From Micrococcaceae bacterium RIT 802 (GTDB lineage Bacteria; Actinomycetota; Actinomycetes; Actinomycetales; Micrococcaceae), in contig JAFEMX010000013.1 in the NCBI GenBank assembly GCA_016892645.1, positions 43,149 to 107,148 on the forward strand: a DNA stretch of 64,000 bases, written 5' to 3'. The notes beneath the pieces were generated by a model. That model saw only the letters and a program-made list of their open reading frames with translations, was not told the DNA's origin and searched no databases. The translations under genes were made by a program, and so were the position numbers. Shown piece by piece: positions 33,192 through 41,949 of the stretch (the first letter of the stretch is position 1; each line of letters starts with the position of its first letter).

Positions 33192-33605
33192 ATGCACGAC
33201 CGACCCGCCCTCCGCATCCTCCACTTCGGCGGCCAAGGCGTCCGCGAGATCTCCCGCACCCAGCGGGCCTCCCGCAACGCCGTCCGCCGCGCGCTCGCCG
33301 ACGGATCCCGGGACACCTACTACCGGCCCTCCGCCACGGAGGAAGCAGAGCCTGCCGTCCGGGACGTCCTGGCCGACTACCCGCATATGACCGTCGCGGA
33401 CATCGCGGTGATGATCGACTGGCGGCACTCCCGTCGGCAGCTCTCCGACCTCGTCGCCCGTCTCCGGCCCGGCTACCTCCCGGGGCCCGGCGTCGAAGCC
33501 CGGGACATCCTCGGCATCCACACCGGGACGCTGCGCAACATCAGGGAGATCAAGGCCGGGACCATGGCCATCGGAACACTCAAGCTGGGGGAGGTGCACC
33601 TGTGA
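33192..33605 (+). CDS. Helix-turn-helix DNA-binding phage protein
   Basis: A 137-aa protein whose first 50 residues form an IS21 IstA-like HTH (VREISRTQRASRNAVRRALA) followed by a second HTH-like helix pair (MTVADIAVMIDWRHSRRQLSD). No transposase catalytic domain exists. Directly upstream of the small terminase and overlapping it, so it may help cos/pac recognition or regulate late genes. Confidence 0.72.
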   Translation: MHDRPALRILHFGGQGVREISRTQRASRNAVRRALADGSRDTYYRPSATEEAEPAVRDVLADYPHMTVADIAVMIDWRHSRRQLSDLVARLRPGYLPGPGVEARDILGIHTGTLRNIREIKAGTMAIGTLKLGEVHL

Positions 33606-34240
33606 AGGACAACCAGGAACCCGAACCGGTCGAACCACCCGACCACCTGCCCGACGACGTCGCCGACGTCTGGCGCGAGATCGTCGCCAGCAACGACCTC
33701 GCCGGCCGCGTCGACCGCAGCGCCCTCGAAGCCTTCTGCTCCCTCATCGCCCGAATGCGCCAGGCACGCACCCGCGTCGAGGAAGAAGGCATGGTCGTCA
33801 CCGACACCCGCGGCCGCGTCGTCCCACACCCGGCGCTCGCCGTGGAGCGGGATCTGGCCGAGGACATTCGCAAGTGGGGTGACCGGTTCGCCCCCCTGGT
33901 GAAGCCGGTGCGGAAGCGCGGCTATGTCGCCGACGCGACGGCCCGGGCGATTGCCGGGGCCCCGCATCTGCAGCTGGCGAAGTACGCGGGTGCTGTGGCC
34001 GCGACGAAGACGCTGGCGTGGCTGATCGACGAGGCGCAGCGGGACAGCATGGAGGCCTTGCAGCGGGCGGCCCGGGACACGATCCCGAACTACCTGAAGG
34101 CGTGCACCGAACTGCAGATCACCCCGGCGTCGATACCGGCCAAGGCGGCAGCAGCGCCGGACGGTGAGACGAAGGAGGCCGGCGGTGCAGGCAAGGTCGC
34201 GTTCCTCAAGGACAGGGCAAACCGCCGCCGGTCAGGCTAA
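33602..34240 (+). CDS. terS: Terminase small subunit (P27 type)
   Basis: A 212-aa DNA-recognition subunit that directs packaging. PPDHLPDDVADVWREIV, a helical region with LEAFCSLIARMRQART, and PHPALAVERDLAEDIRKWGDRF match the P27-type small terminase. GTG 33602 overlaps the HTH gene. Its end overlaps the large subunit start. Confidence 0.85.
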   Translation: MKDNQEPEPVEPPDHLPDDVADVWREIVASNDLAGRVDRSALEAFCSLIARMRQARTRVEEEGMVVTDTRGRVVPHPALAVERDLAEDIRKWGDRFAPLVKPVRKRGYVADATARAIAGAPHLQLAKYAGAVAATKTLAWLIDEAQRDSMEALQRAARDTIPNYLKACTELQITPASIPAKAAAAPDGETKEAGGAGKVAFLKDRANRRRSG

Positions 34241-35948
34241 GCGGCCGGCGAAGCCGAAGCGGTACGGGGCCGTGGAGCCCCGCATCTTCACCCCGCCCCT
34301 GCGGCCCCTGGAGCCCCGCTCTGCGGAGACGGAGCAGTGGACCCTCGGGTACGACGTCATCGACTTCGCCACCGACGTCCTGGGCATCGACCTGTACCCG
34401 TGGCAGAAGTGGCTGCTGGTCCACATGCTGGAGCTGCTCGAGGACGGCCAGCTCCGGTTCCGCACCGTCGTCGTGCTGGTCGCCCGGCAGAACGGGAAGT
34501 CCACGCTCTCCCAGGTCCTCGCGCTGTGGTTCATGATCGTCTGGGGATGGCCCCTGGTCATGGGCACCGCCCAGGATCTGGAGACTGCGGAGGAGGTCTG
34601 GCAGGGCGCCGTCGACCTGGTCGAGGACGATCCGGAACTCTCCAGCCTGCTCAAGCGGGTTGTGAAGGTCAACGGCAAGAAGGCCCTGGAGCTCAACAAC
34701 AACACCAGGTACAAGGTGAAGGCCGCGAACCGCAAGGCGGGCCGCGGGTTCACGGGCAACCTGATCATGCTCGACGAGCTCCGCGAGCACCAGAACTGGG
34801 ACGCGTGGGGCGCGATCACCAAGACCACCATGGCCCAGCTGGAGGCCCTGGTGCTGGCGTTGTCCAACGCCGGCGACATCACCTCCGTGGTGCTGCGGTA
34901 CCTGCGGATGATGGCCCATGAGGCGATCGGCGATCCGGACGGGATCTGCAGGGACGCGGCGGCGCCTGCCCCGACGTCGCTGGACGTCGAGGCGTTGGAT
35001 GACTACGACGAGGATCTCGACGACGTCGACGAACTGGAGCAGGACGAGGAGACCCTCGGCCTGTTCGAGTACTCGGCGGTGCCGGGCTGCTCGAAGTGGG
35101 ACCGTGACCAGTGGGCCCAGGGGAATCCGTCACTGAACTGGAACCCGGGCTTCACCGAACGCACGATCGCGTCGGCGTGCAAGACCGACCCCGAGTGGGT
35201 GTTCCGCACCGAGGTCCTGTGCCAGTGGTCCGACGGCGTCCTCGACGGCCCGTTCCCCCCGGGGGCGTGGGAGAAGGGGCAGAACGTCCCGGTCAACATG
35301 CCGGACGGGACGCAGGCACCGGCAGACGAGGACCTCATCGTCGGTCCCGTGAAGGTGGGGCTGGCCCAGTCCGGTGACCGCGAGCAGGTGTTCGTCGCGT
35401 TCGCCGGCCATCGTGCCGACGGCGTCGCCCAGGTCGAGATCGTCGCTGCACGCCGCGGCTCCGACTGGGTCGCCGGCTGGCTGATGGAGTCCCGGCGCCG
35501 CGAACGCATCACCGCGGTCACGGGGCAGGCCAAGGGCGCCCCGGTGTCTCCCTTGCTGGTCGACCTCAAGACGGCCCTGGCTGACCCCGAGAACGCCTTC
35601 GACATCCCCGTCGAGCCGTGGGAGGGCAGCGACCTCACACAGGGCTGGGCGGGCGTCTACGACGCCGTCAGGGACAAGACGGTCCGGCACCACCCGCAGC
35701 CGGTGCTGGACATCGCGGCGTCGACGGCGGTCCTGAAGTTCTTCGGCGGCGGTGCATCCCTGCCGGACTACAAGGCCTCGCCGGCCGACATCGCGTCGTT
35801 GATGGCATTCACCGCGGCGCACTGGCTGCTGCTCAAGCCGGCCGAATACATACCACCGCCACCGCCGGCACCTTCGGCGATCACCAATCAATCCGTGGCC
35901 TCCACCGTGGTGGAGGACCGGGACAACGTGACCCAGTGGGGTTTCTGA
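34185..35948 (+). CDS. terL: Terminase large subunit
   Basis: Packaging motor and nuclease (587 aa). The ATPase Walker A is ARQNGKS (about 99-105) and Walker B LIMLDE (about 192-197), with the C-terminal nuclease domain from about residue 350 (VAFAGHRADGVAQVEIV, later DIAASTAV). GTG 34185 follows GGAGG by 6 nt; a start at 34164 is in frame but lies before that site. Overlaps terS by 56 bp. Confidence 0.94.
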   Translation: MQARSRSSRTGQTAAGQAKRPAKPKRYGAVEPRIFTPPLRPLEPRSAETEQWTLGYDVIDFATDVLGIDLYPWQKWLLVHMLELLEDGQLRFRTVVVLVARQNGKSTLSQVLALWFMIVWGWPLVMGTAQDLETAEEVWQGAVDLVEDDPELSSLLKRVVKVNGKKALELNNNTRYKVKAANRKAGRGFTGNLIMLDELREHQNWDAWGAITKTTMAQLEALVLALSNAGDITSVVLRYLRMMAHEAIGDPDGICRDAAAPAPTSLDVEALDDYDEDLDDVDELEQDEETLGLFEYSAVPGCSKWDRDQWAQGNPSLNWNPGFTERTIASACKTDPEWVFRTEVLCQWSDGVLDGPFPPGAWEKGQNVPVNMPDGTQAPADEDLIVGPVKVGLAQSGDREQVFVAFAGHRADGVAQVEIVAARRGSDWVAGWLMESRRRERITAVTGQAKGAPVSPLLVDLKTALADPENAFDIPVEPWEGSDLTQGWAGVYDAVRDKTVRHHPQPVLDIAASTAVLKFFGGGASLPDYKASPADIASLMAFTAAHWLLLKPAEYIPPPPPAPSAITNQSVASTVVEDRDNVTQWGF

Positions 35949-35961
35949 CGGAAGGGGCATC

Positions 35962-37251
35962 ATGGGCGTTCCTCCCGTAAGCGAGAAGGGGTATGCGAAC
36001 AAGGAGAGCTGGTGGGGGTTCGCCGACGAGGAGGAGACCCCGGAGCTCCAGTGGCCACGCAACGTCGAGGTCTACGACAGGATGCGCCGCCAGGATGCCC
36101 AGGTCATTTCGGTGTTGCGGGCCGTGACCCTGCCGATCCGCCGGACGACCTGGCGGCTGGACCCCAACGGGGCCCGCCCCGAGGTCGCCCAGCAGGTCGC
36201 CGACGATCTGGGACTACCCCTGAAGGGGGCACCGGATACGGACGTGCAGCGCACCCGCGACCGGTTCTCCTGGGCGGACCACCTGCGCCTGTCGCTGCTG
36301 ATGCTCCCGTTCGGGCATTCGGTGTTCGAGCAGGTGTACCGGATCGACGACGCCGGACAGGCCCGGTTGCGGAAGCTGGCCTGGCGTCCGCCGAAGACGA
36401 TCGCCCGGATCGACGTCGCGGAAGACGGTGGCCTGGTGGCCATCGAGCAGCACGGCATGATCGCCGGGCATGTGGCCCGCATGGACGTGGACCGGCTCGT
36501 GGTGTACGTCAACGACCGGGAGGGCGGGAACTGGCTCGGCCAGTCGCTGCTGCGCCCGGCCTACAAGTACTGGCTGTTGAAGGACCGGCTGCTGCGGGTC
36601 CAGGCACAGACGGTGGACCGCAACGGTCTCGGCGTCCCGGTCTACAAGGCGTCGGACCAGCCAGAGGGCCTGGCCGCGAAGGACCGCACGGAGCGTGAGC
36701 AGGCCGAACTCGACGCGGGTCTGGCGCTCGCCCGCGGGTTCCGGTCCGGTGACAACGCCGGCGCGTCGATCCCGCACGGGGCGGACCTGCTCCTGAAGGG
36801 CGTGGACGGCAACCTGCCGGACGCGGAGAAGCCGATCCGGTACTACGACGAGCAGATCGCCCGTGCGGTCCTGGCGCACTTCCTGAACCTCGGAACCGAG
36901 ACCGGGTCCTGGGCGCTGGGCTCCACGTTCGCTGACTTCTTCACGCTCTCGCTCCAGACGGTCGCGTTGCAGATCGCGGACACGGCGACGCAGCACATCG
37001 TCGAGGATCTCGTGGACCTCAACTGGGGTCCCGGCGAGCAGGCGCCCCGGGTCGTGTTCGACGAGATCGGGTCCAGGCACCCGGCCACGGCCGAGGCCAT
37101 CCGCTCGCTCATCGAGTCCGGGGCCATCGTCCCGGACGAAGTGCTCGAGCAGCATTTGCGGACCACCTACGGGCTGCCCGCGAAGGACGAGGCAACTGCC
37201 CGCCCGGCACAGCCGACGGCTCCCACAGAAACGACGGAAGGAACACCATGA
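35962..37251 (+). CDS. Portal protein (DUF935-like)
   Basis: Head vertex ring protein (429 aa). ELQWPRNVEVYDRMRRQDAQV, RAVTLPIRRTTWRLDP and WADHLRLSLLMLPFGHSVFEQ are the typical portal N-terminal and crown segments, followed by IGSRHPATAEAIRSL near the C-terminus. Position between terminase and protease agrees. Coupled to the protease gene by ATGA. Confidence 0.9.
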   Translation: MGVPPVSEKGYANKESWWGFADEEETPELQWPRNVEVYDRMRRQDAQVISVLRAVTLPIRRTTWRLDPNGARPEVAQQVADDLGLPLKGAPDTDVQRTRDRFSWADHLRLSLLMLPFGHSVFEQVYRIDDAGQARLRKLAWRPPKTIARIDVAEDGGLVAIEQHGMIAGHVARMDVDRLVVYVNDREGGNWLGQSLLRPAYKYWLLKDRLLRVQAQTVDRNGLGVPVYKASDQPEGLAAKDRTEREQAELDAGLALARGFRSGDNAGASIPHGADLLLKGVDGNLPDAEKPIRYYDEQIARAVLAHFLNLGTETGSWALGSTFADFFTLSLQTVALQIADTATQHIVEDLVDLNWGPGEQAPRVVFDEIGSRHPATAEAIRSLIESGAIVPDEVLEQHLRTTYGLPAKDEATARPAQPTAPTETTEGTP

Positions 37252-38552
37252 CGGCCACCCATCACCCGGCCCCGGCCGCCCAGTTCGAGCCACGCCAGTG
37301 GTACCGGATGGAAGCCGACCCCACGGAGGGCAGCGCCGAGGTCTACATCTACGAGTCCATCGGCGGATGGTTCGGCGTCGAGGCCTCGCAGTTCGTCCGC
37401 GAGCTCGCGGCCATGGACGTCGAGAAGATCACGCTCCGCGTCAACTCCCCGGGCGGCTCCGTCTACGACGGGGTCGCGATCATGAACGCAATCCGCCGGC
37501 ACAAGGCGACCGTCACTGCGACCGTGGACGGACTGGCAGCCTCGGCGGCGTCGTTCATCATCATGGCGGCCGACGAGATCGTGATGGGCCGCGGGTCGGA
37601 ACTCATGATCCACGACGCGTCGAACATCGTCTGGGGCAACGCCGCGGACCTGCTCGAGGAGGCCGGCCACCTGGACCGGGTCTCGTCCTCCATCGCTGCC
37701 CTCTACGCGGAGCGCGCCGGGGGGACCACCGAGGACTGGCGGACGGCCATGCACGCCGAGACCTGGTACAGCGCAGCCGAGGCCGTCGAGGCTGGCCTCG
37801 CCGACCGGGTCGACGGCGCGGCATCCAAGGAAGCCGATGCGTCGGCCTTCGCGGACGTCACACGGTTCGCCCACGCGGGTCGCGGCAACGCCCCCGCCCC
37901 ATGGATGCCAAAGGCCACAGGAGCCCACCAGCGGGCCGCCAGCGCCTCCGTCGGGGAACGTGTCAACGAACTCCTCCAAGCGGCCTCCCAGGGGCCGCAC
38001 AACCTCGGCCAGCCACCCGTGCCGGCCCCCACAGGACCCCCAGCCCAGCTGGTGGAAGACAAAACCCCTACCAAGGAAGGAAGCGATCCCATGTCGGACG
38101 CACTGATCAAGGGGCTCCGCGAGCGGCTGGGCATTACCGCCGACGCAGAACTCGACGACAACGGCCTGCTGGCCGCCGTCGACGAAGCGCTCGCAGAGCA
38201 GGAAACCCCCACCGCCCAGGCTCCCGCCCCGGGAACCGTCGTCATCGACGAGGCCCAGCACGCGGAACTGGTCGCCAACGCCGAAGCCGGCCGCCAGGCC
38301 CTCGCCCGTCAGCAGGCGGACGACCGCAGGAACCTGGTCGCGAACGCCGTCCGGGACGGCCGCATCGCCCCGGCCCGCTCGGACCACTGGGAAGCGGCAC
38401 TGGCCGCCGACCCCGAGGGCGCCGCCGCAACGCTGGAGGGCCTGGCCAAGGGCCTGGTTCCCCTTGACGCCCAGGGCTACACCGGCGGCGTCAACGAGGC
38501 ATCCGACGAGGACCGCCTCTACAGCAAGTTCTACAACACCAAGGAGGCCTGA
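37248..38552 (+). CDS. ClpP-type prohead protease fused to scaffold domain
   Basis: A 434-aa prohead maturation protein. The N-terminal ~200 residues are a ClpP-fold serine protease with NSPGGSVYDG, catalytic Ser in ASAASFI and catalytic His in LMIHDAS. A Pro/Ala linker leads to a C-terminal helical scaffold domain (from about residue 282). The second half can also be made alone from an internal start. It processes the scaffold and capsid precursors during head maturation. Confidence 0.9.
   Translation: MTATHHPAPAAQFEPRQWYRMEADPTEGSAEVYIYESIGGWFGVEASQFVRELAAMDVEKITLRVNSPGGSVYDGVAIMNAIRRHKATVTATVDGLAASAASFIIMAADEIVMGRGSELMIHDASNIVWGNAADLLEEAGHLDRVSSSIAALYAERAGGTTEDWRTAMHAETWYSAAEAVEAGLADRVDGAASKEADASAFADVTRFAHAGRGNAPAPWMPKATGAHQRAASASVGERVNELLQAASQGPHNLGQPPVPAPTGPPAQLVEDKTPTKEGSDPMSDALIKGLRERLGITADAELDDNGLLAAVDEALAEQETPTAQAPAPGTVVIDEAQHAELVANAEAGRQALARQQADDRRNLVANAVRDGRIAPARSDHWEAALAADPEGAAATLEGLAKGLVPLDAQGYTGGVNEASDEDRLYSKFYNTKEA
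38091..38552 (+). CDS. Nested scaffolding protein (internal start)
   Basis: ATG 38091 lies in frame inside the protease gene, preceded by AAGGAAGGAAG at proper spacing and beginning the helical C-terminal domain (MSDALIKGLRERLGITADAE). A separate 153-aa scaffold would equal lambda's C/Nu3 arrangement. No protein evidence here. Confidence 0.6.
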   Translation: MSDALIKGLRERLGITADAELDDNGLLAAVDEALAEQETPTAQAPAPGTVVIDEAQHAELVANAEAGRQALARQQADDRRNLVANAVRDGRIAPARSDHWEAALAADPEGAAATLEGLAKGLVPLDAQGYTGGVNEASDEDRLYSKFYNTKEA

Positions 38553-38554
38553 TC

Positions 38555-38914
38555 ATGGCTGACTACCTGCCCCTGTTTTCCCCCGGCGCCACGGTCACCT
38601 ACGCAGCGTCCGCTGCGGTCGCTGGCGGCCAGCTCGTAGAGGTCACCGGCGACCGCACCGTCGGCCCTGCCGGGGCCGACTCCGCGAAGGTCGTCGGCGT
38701 CGCGGGATTCGACGCCGCGACCGGCGACAACGTCGCCGTCTACTCCGGGGGCGTCCAACGTCCCACGGCCTCCGGCGCCATCGCCGCGGGTGCCAAGGTC
38801 GCTTCGGCTGCTGCCGGCAAGGCACAGACCCTCGGCGCCCTGACCAATCCGATCGGCATCGCCCTCGCGGCCGCTGCCAACGGTGAACCCGTCCAGGTCA
38901 AGCTGGACCGCTGA
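38555..38914 (+). CDS. Head decoration / capsid cement protein (DUF2190-like)
   Basis: A 119-aa Gly/Ala-rich protein directly before the major capsid gene. ATVTYAASAAVAGGQLVEVTG and VAVYSGGVQRPTASGAIAAG suggest a small beta-rich DUF2190 cement protein that sits on the capsid surface. ATG 38555 follows AAGGAGG. Confidence 0.75.
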   Translation: MADYLPLFSPGATVTYAASAAVAGGQLVEVTGDRTVGPAGADSAKVVGVAGFDAATGDNVAVYSGGVQRPTASGAIAAGAKVASAAAGKAQTLGALTNPIGIALAAAANGEPVQVKLDR

Positions 38915-38927
38915 GAGGAGAAACCCC

Positions 38928-39866
38928 TTGAGCTACACCTACCCGGCACCTCCGGCGACCGTTACCCAGAATGGGACGGCCACCGAGGTCCATCAGTTCA
39001 TGAAGTCCCCCACCCTGGTAGCCCGCCGACTGCGCGACCTGCTCGCACAGAAGTTCATCGCGGACTACCTGCTCACCGGCCGGTTCGAAGCCGTCGGCGG
39101 GTCCATCCTCTACGAGTCCGGGGAATCGATCTTCCCCGCCGATTCGCCCGAAGCCGTGGCACCGGGCAGCGAGTACCCCAAGACCGTCCTCACTTCCGGC
39201 GAGCTGCAGGCCGCGAAGACGGTCAAGTGGGGCCGCGACTCCGAGGTCACCGACGAGGCGATCGCCCGGCTCCTGATGAACCCCGTCGAACGGGCACTCA
39301 CGAAGCTGGCCAACGGCACCGTGAAGCACGTCGACTCCGTCGCGCTCGCCGTGATCGCGTCGAAGATCACGCAGGCCTTCGATGCAGCCACTGATGGTGG
39401 CGGCGCGTGGACCAGCGCGGAGGCCATCATCGCCGGCGTCCTCGGGGCGAAGGCGAAGGTCGAGGAGTCGAACGTCGGGGAGGGCTACAACCTCAACGTC
39501 GCGGTCCTGAAGCCGACGCAGTACGCCAAGGTGATGTCGAAGCTGCTGGCCGATGGGGTGCTTCCCCGGGAGTCGGCGAACCCGATCAACACCGGGGAGT
39601 TCCCGAGCTACCTCGGTGTCACGTGGACGACGTCGGCGCACGTGCCGGTGACCGACCCGCTGCTGGTCGACAACAACCAGCTCGGCGGCATGGCCGACGA
39701 GAAGCTGGGCGGGCCCGGATACACCAATACCGGCGGCATTGGTGTCGAGTCCAAGACCATCCGCGAGGACAAGAGCGACAAGTACCTGGTGCGCGCACGT
39801 CGCGTCACCGTGCCGGTCGTGCTCGAGCCCAGCGCGGCCATCAAGATCACGAACACGGGGGTCTGA
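38928..39866 (+). CDS. Major capsid protein
   Basis: A 312-aa HK97-fold capsid protein. Its length, place after the protease/decoration genes and the motifs LLAQKFIADYLLTGRFEAVGG and KWGRDSEVTDEAIARLLMNP agree. The start is unusual: TTG 38928 has GAGGAGA upstream, and no ATG or GTG fits the ribosome site. The upstream in-frame codons overlap the preceding gene. Confidence 0.85.
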   Translation: MSYTYPAPPATVTQNGTATEVHQFMKSPTLVARRLRDLLAQKFIADYLLTGRFEAVGGSILYESGESIFPADSPEAVAPGSEYPKTVLTSGELQAAKTVKWGRDSEVTDEAIARLLMNPVERALTKLANGTVKHVDSVALAVIASKITQAFDAATDGGGAWTSAEAIIAGVLGAKAKVEESNVGEGYNLNVAVLKPTQYAKVMSKLLADGVLPRESANPINTGEFPSYLGVTWTTSAHVPVTDPLLVDNNQLGGMADEKLGGPGYTNTGGIGVESKTIREDKSDKYLVRARRVTVPVVLEPSAAIKITNTGV

Positions 39867-39868
39867 TC

Positions 39869-40168
39869 ATGGCAACGATTCACAAGGTCAAGGCCGCGGC
39901 TGCCGTCGTCGTGATCGGCGGCGCGGACCGGTACCTCTACCAGGGTGCCGTGGTGCCGGACGGCGTCGACACCAAGGACCTCGACAGGCTCGTGAAGGCG
40001 GGCCTGCTCGAAAAGGTCGAGGTGAAGACCGCCGCCGAAGCCGAAGCCGACGCGGACGCGAAGGCGAAGCAGGACGCCGATGCCGCTGCTGCGGCCAAGG
40101 CGAAGGCCGACGCGGACGCGAAGGCGAAGGCCGACGCGGACGCGAAGGCGAAGGCGAACACCAAGTAG
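39869..40168 (+). CDS. Head-associated protein with Ala/Lys/Asp repeat tail
   Basis: A 99-aa protein. The N-terminal half is a compact domain (VVVIGGADRYLYQGAVVPDG), while the C-terminal third is a low-complexity repeat of ADADAKAK units encoded by a 24-bp direct repeat around 40098-40157. Comparable small proteins lie after the capsid gene in many actinophages. The repeat could vary in number by slippage. Confidence 0.65.
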   Translation: MATIHKVKAAAAVVVIGGADRYLYQGAVVPDGVDTKDLDRLVKAGLLEKVEVKTAAEAEADADAKAKQDADAAAAAKAKADADAKAKADADAKAKANTK

Positions 40169-40183
40169 GACGGAGGGGTCGAC

Positions 40184-40618
40184 ATGGCCAACCTGGCAGA
40201 TAGGTCTGACCTGGTCGCTGCATGGCGGCCCCTCCGGCCCGACGAGGAGACCCGCGCCGACTACTGGCTCGGCGCGGCTTCCCGTCGCATCCTCCGCGAG
40301 TGGCCGGACGTCGAAACCCGGATCACTGCGGGGACCCTCAAGGCCGAGGACGTCCAGGACGTCGTCGTGCACATGGTCCTGCGCATCCTCCAGGGCCCGG
40401 ATGTGGCCGGTGCGAAGTCCTGGTCCGTGGCGGCCGGCGCCGAGTCCCGGTCCGTCACCCTCGCCGAAGCCCGGGGCGAGGACCTCCTGACCATCGAGGG
40501 CTGGATGCTCGACGTGTTCGAGGGGCCGACCCGCCGGCAGGGCACCCCGCTGCCGGTGTTCCACGCTCCACGGTCCGGCCGGTATGACCGGCTGTTCCAG
40601 TGGTCGGAGGAATGCTGA
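40184..40618 (+). CDS. Head-tail connector (gp15/adaptor-like)
   Basis: A 144-aa helical protein. ADYWLGAASRRILREWPDV and VHMVLRILQGPDVAG fit a phage head-tail adaptor (HK97 gp6/gp15-like). It is the first of the connector genes after the capsid. Confidence 0.72.
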   Translation: MANLADRSDLVAAWRPLRPDEETRADYWLGAASRRILREWPDVETRITAGTLKAEDVQDVVVHMVLRILQGPDVAGAKSWSVAAGAESRSVTLAEARGEDLLTIEGWMLDVFEGPTRRQGTPLPVFHAPRSGRYDRLFQWSEEC

Positions 40619-40941
40619 TGGACCTGCACCACGAGACCATCCAGCTGGTCACCACCACACAGGGCCTCCCCGACGCGGACGGCATCCCCACCACCGTCGA
40701 GACACCCGGAAACCCATACGGCGGGTACAACGTCCAGCCCGTCGGCACAACCGAATCACTCGGCGGGCTCAACGTCATCACCGGGCGATGGCGGGTCTCC
40801 GGCCCCCTGCTCACCGCAGCCAAGGCCGGCGACAGCATCCTCTGGCGCGGGACCACGTACCCCATCGAGGGCGAACCGCAGCACTACATGTCCGGCGCCC
40901 TGGACCACACGGAACTGATCATCAAACGCCAGGAGGGCTGA
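40618..40941 (+). CDS. Head-tail stopper-like protein
   Basis: A 107-aa beta-rich protein (QLVTTTQGLPDADGIPTTVE, RWRVSGPLLTAAKAGD). Overlapping the adaptor stop at 40618. The size and position match stopper proteins such as SPP1 gp16. Family identity is inferred from order. Confidence 0.65.
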   Translation: MDLHHETIQLVTTTQGLPDADGIPTTVETPGNPYGGYNVQPVGTTESLGGLNVITGRWRVSGPLLTAAKAGDSILWRGTTYPIEGEPQHYMSGALDHTELIIKRQEG

Positions 40942-40945
40942 CAAC

Positions 40946-41185
40946 ATGCGCCAGCACAAGGACCCCGCCAAGAGGGAAGCCGACCGGCTTCTCCTCGGCC
41001 TACCCCGGATCGGGTCGATGCACCTCGGCATCGACTTCACCGGAGGCGGCCCCGTCTACCCGATCGTGCCGGACCACTTCCCGAACGGCATCGACCTGGA
41101 CAGGGAGGACCCCGCCACGGCCGACGACACCGAAGACGGGCAGCGCTCGCCGGATGGCGACGCGGACCCGGGGCACGGGGGGTAG
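40946..41185 (+). CDS. Small acidic connector-region protein
   Basis: A 79-aa protein with a basic N-terminus and an acidic, disordered C-terminus (DREDPATADDTEDGQ). Sits between stopper and tail-completion genes. No family recognised. Confidence 0.55.
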   Translation: MRQHKDPAKREADRLLLGLPRIGSMHLGIDFTGGGPVYPIVPDHFPNGIDLDREDPATADDTEDGQRSPDGDADPGHGG

Positions 41186-41188
41186 GCC

Positions 41189-41503
41189 GTGGCAGCCAAG
41201 CTCAAGCTCTCGGCCGAGAAGATCAACGAGATGATGGGCAGCCCGGCGGTCCGGAAGGCCGTGGCCGCGAAGGCGGCGCGGGTCCTGCCCCGGGCGAAGT
41301 CCCTGGCCTACTCGTCCGGCGCAGACGGGACGGGCAAGGCGCTGGAGGTCATCGAGGGCGTCCGGCCTGGTACGAAGTCGCCCTCGGGCCTGCGCCGCCC
41401 GTACGCCCGGATCCGGGTCGAGGTCACGGACGAGGTCCGGGAGCAGGACCGGGGCTCGAAGCTGAGCCGCCGGCAGATCCTGCGAAGGTCCTCCAGTGCG
41501 TGA
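41189..41503 (+). CDS. Tail completion protein (HK97 gp10-like)
   Basis: A 104-aa basic protein; KINEMMGSPAVRKAVAAKAA with RARVEV-type strands fits gp10-like connector proteins. It overlaps the tail terminator by 8 bp. Confidence 0.6.
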   Translation: MAAKLKLSAEKINEMMGSPAVRKAVAAKAARVLPRAKSLAYSSGADGTGKALEVIEGVRPGTKSPSGLRRPYARIRVEVTDEVREQDRGSKLSRRQILRRSSSA

Positions 41504-41888
41504 GCTCGACTGGGCCGAGGTCGAATACGAGGCCCGTGCCTGGTTGCAGGCGGGCACCGGGCGCCCGGTGTTCACGGAGACCGGATCCGGTCTCGGAGAC
41601 CAGGTCCCGGCGTACAAGCTCGAAGTCGTCGGCGGCAACGAGTCCGACGTGCGGGCCAGGGAACGCGCCGTGCTGGTGGAGGTCGAGTCCTTCGACATCG
41701 GCAGGGGCAAGGCCCTGGCCGCTGGCCGCGCTGCGGACCGGTGCATGTGCTCCCTGGCCCAGAACGGGACCGAGGAGTGGTACGTCGACGAGGTCGCCGT
41801 CCGGTTCATCCCGGCCATCGAACCCTACGAGAACGAAACCCTGCGCCGCACGACCGCGACGTACGAACTGACGATCCGACCGCGTTAG
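41496..41888 (+). CDS. Tail terminator-like protein
   Basis: A 130-aa alpha/beta protein (RELDWAEVEYEARAWLQAGT, YELTIRPR) immediately before the major tail protein, the expected position of the tail terminator/tube-end protein. GTG start in an overlap with the previous gene. Confidence 0.68.
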   Translation: MRELDWAEVEYEARAWLQAGTGRPVFTETGSGLGDQVPAYKLEVVGGNESDVRARERAVLVEVESFDIGRGKALAAGRAADRCMCSLAQNGTEEWYVDEVAVRFIPAIEPYENETLRRTTATYELTIRPR

Positions 41889-41949
41889 GCGGGCCGGATA
41901 AGCAAGACCCCCAACAGCCCGCGTGCGGGCACCCCGGAAAGGAAAAACC

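Noticed and set aside
33192..33605. IS21-like transposase remnant
   Set aside because: Only the HTH resembles IstA; no DDE domain, no inverted repeats, and position fits a terminase-linked phage protein.
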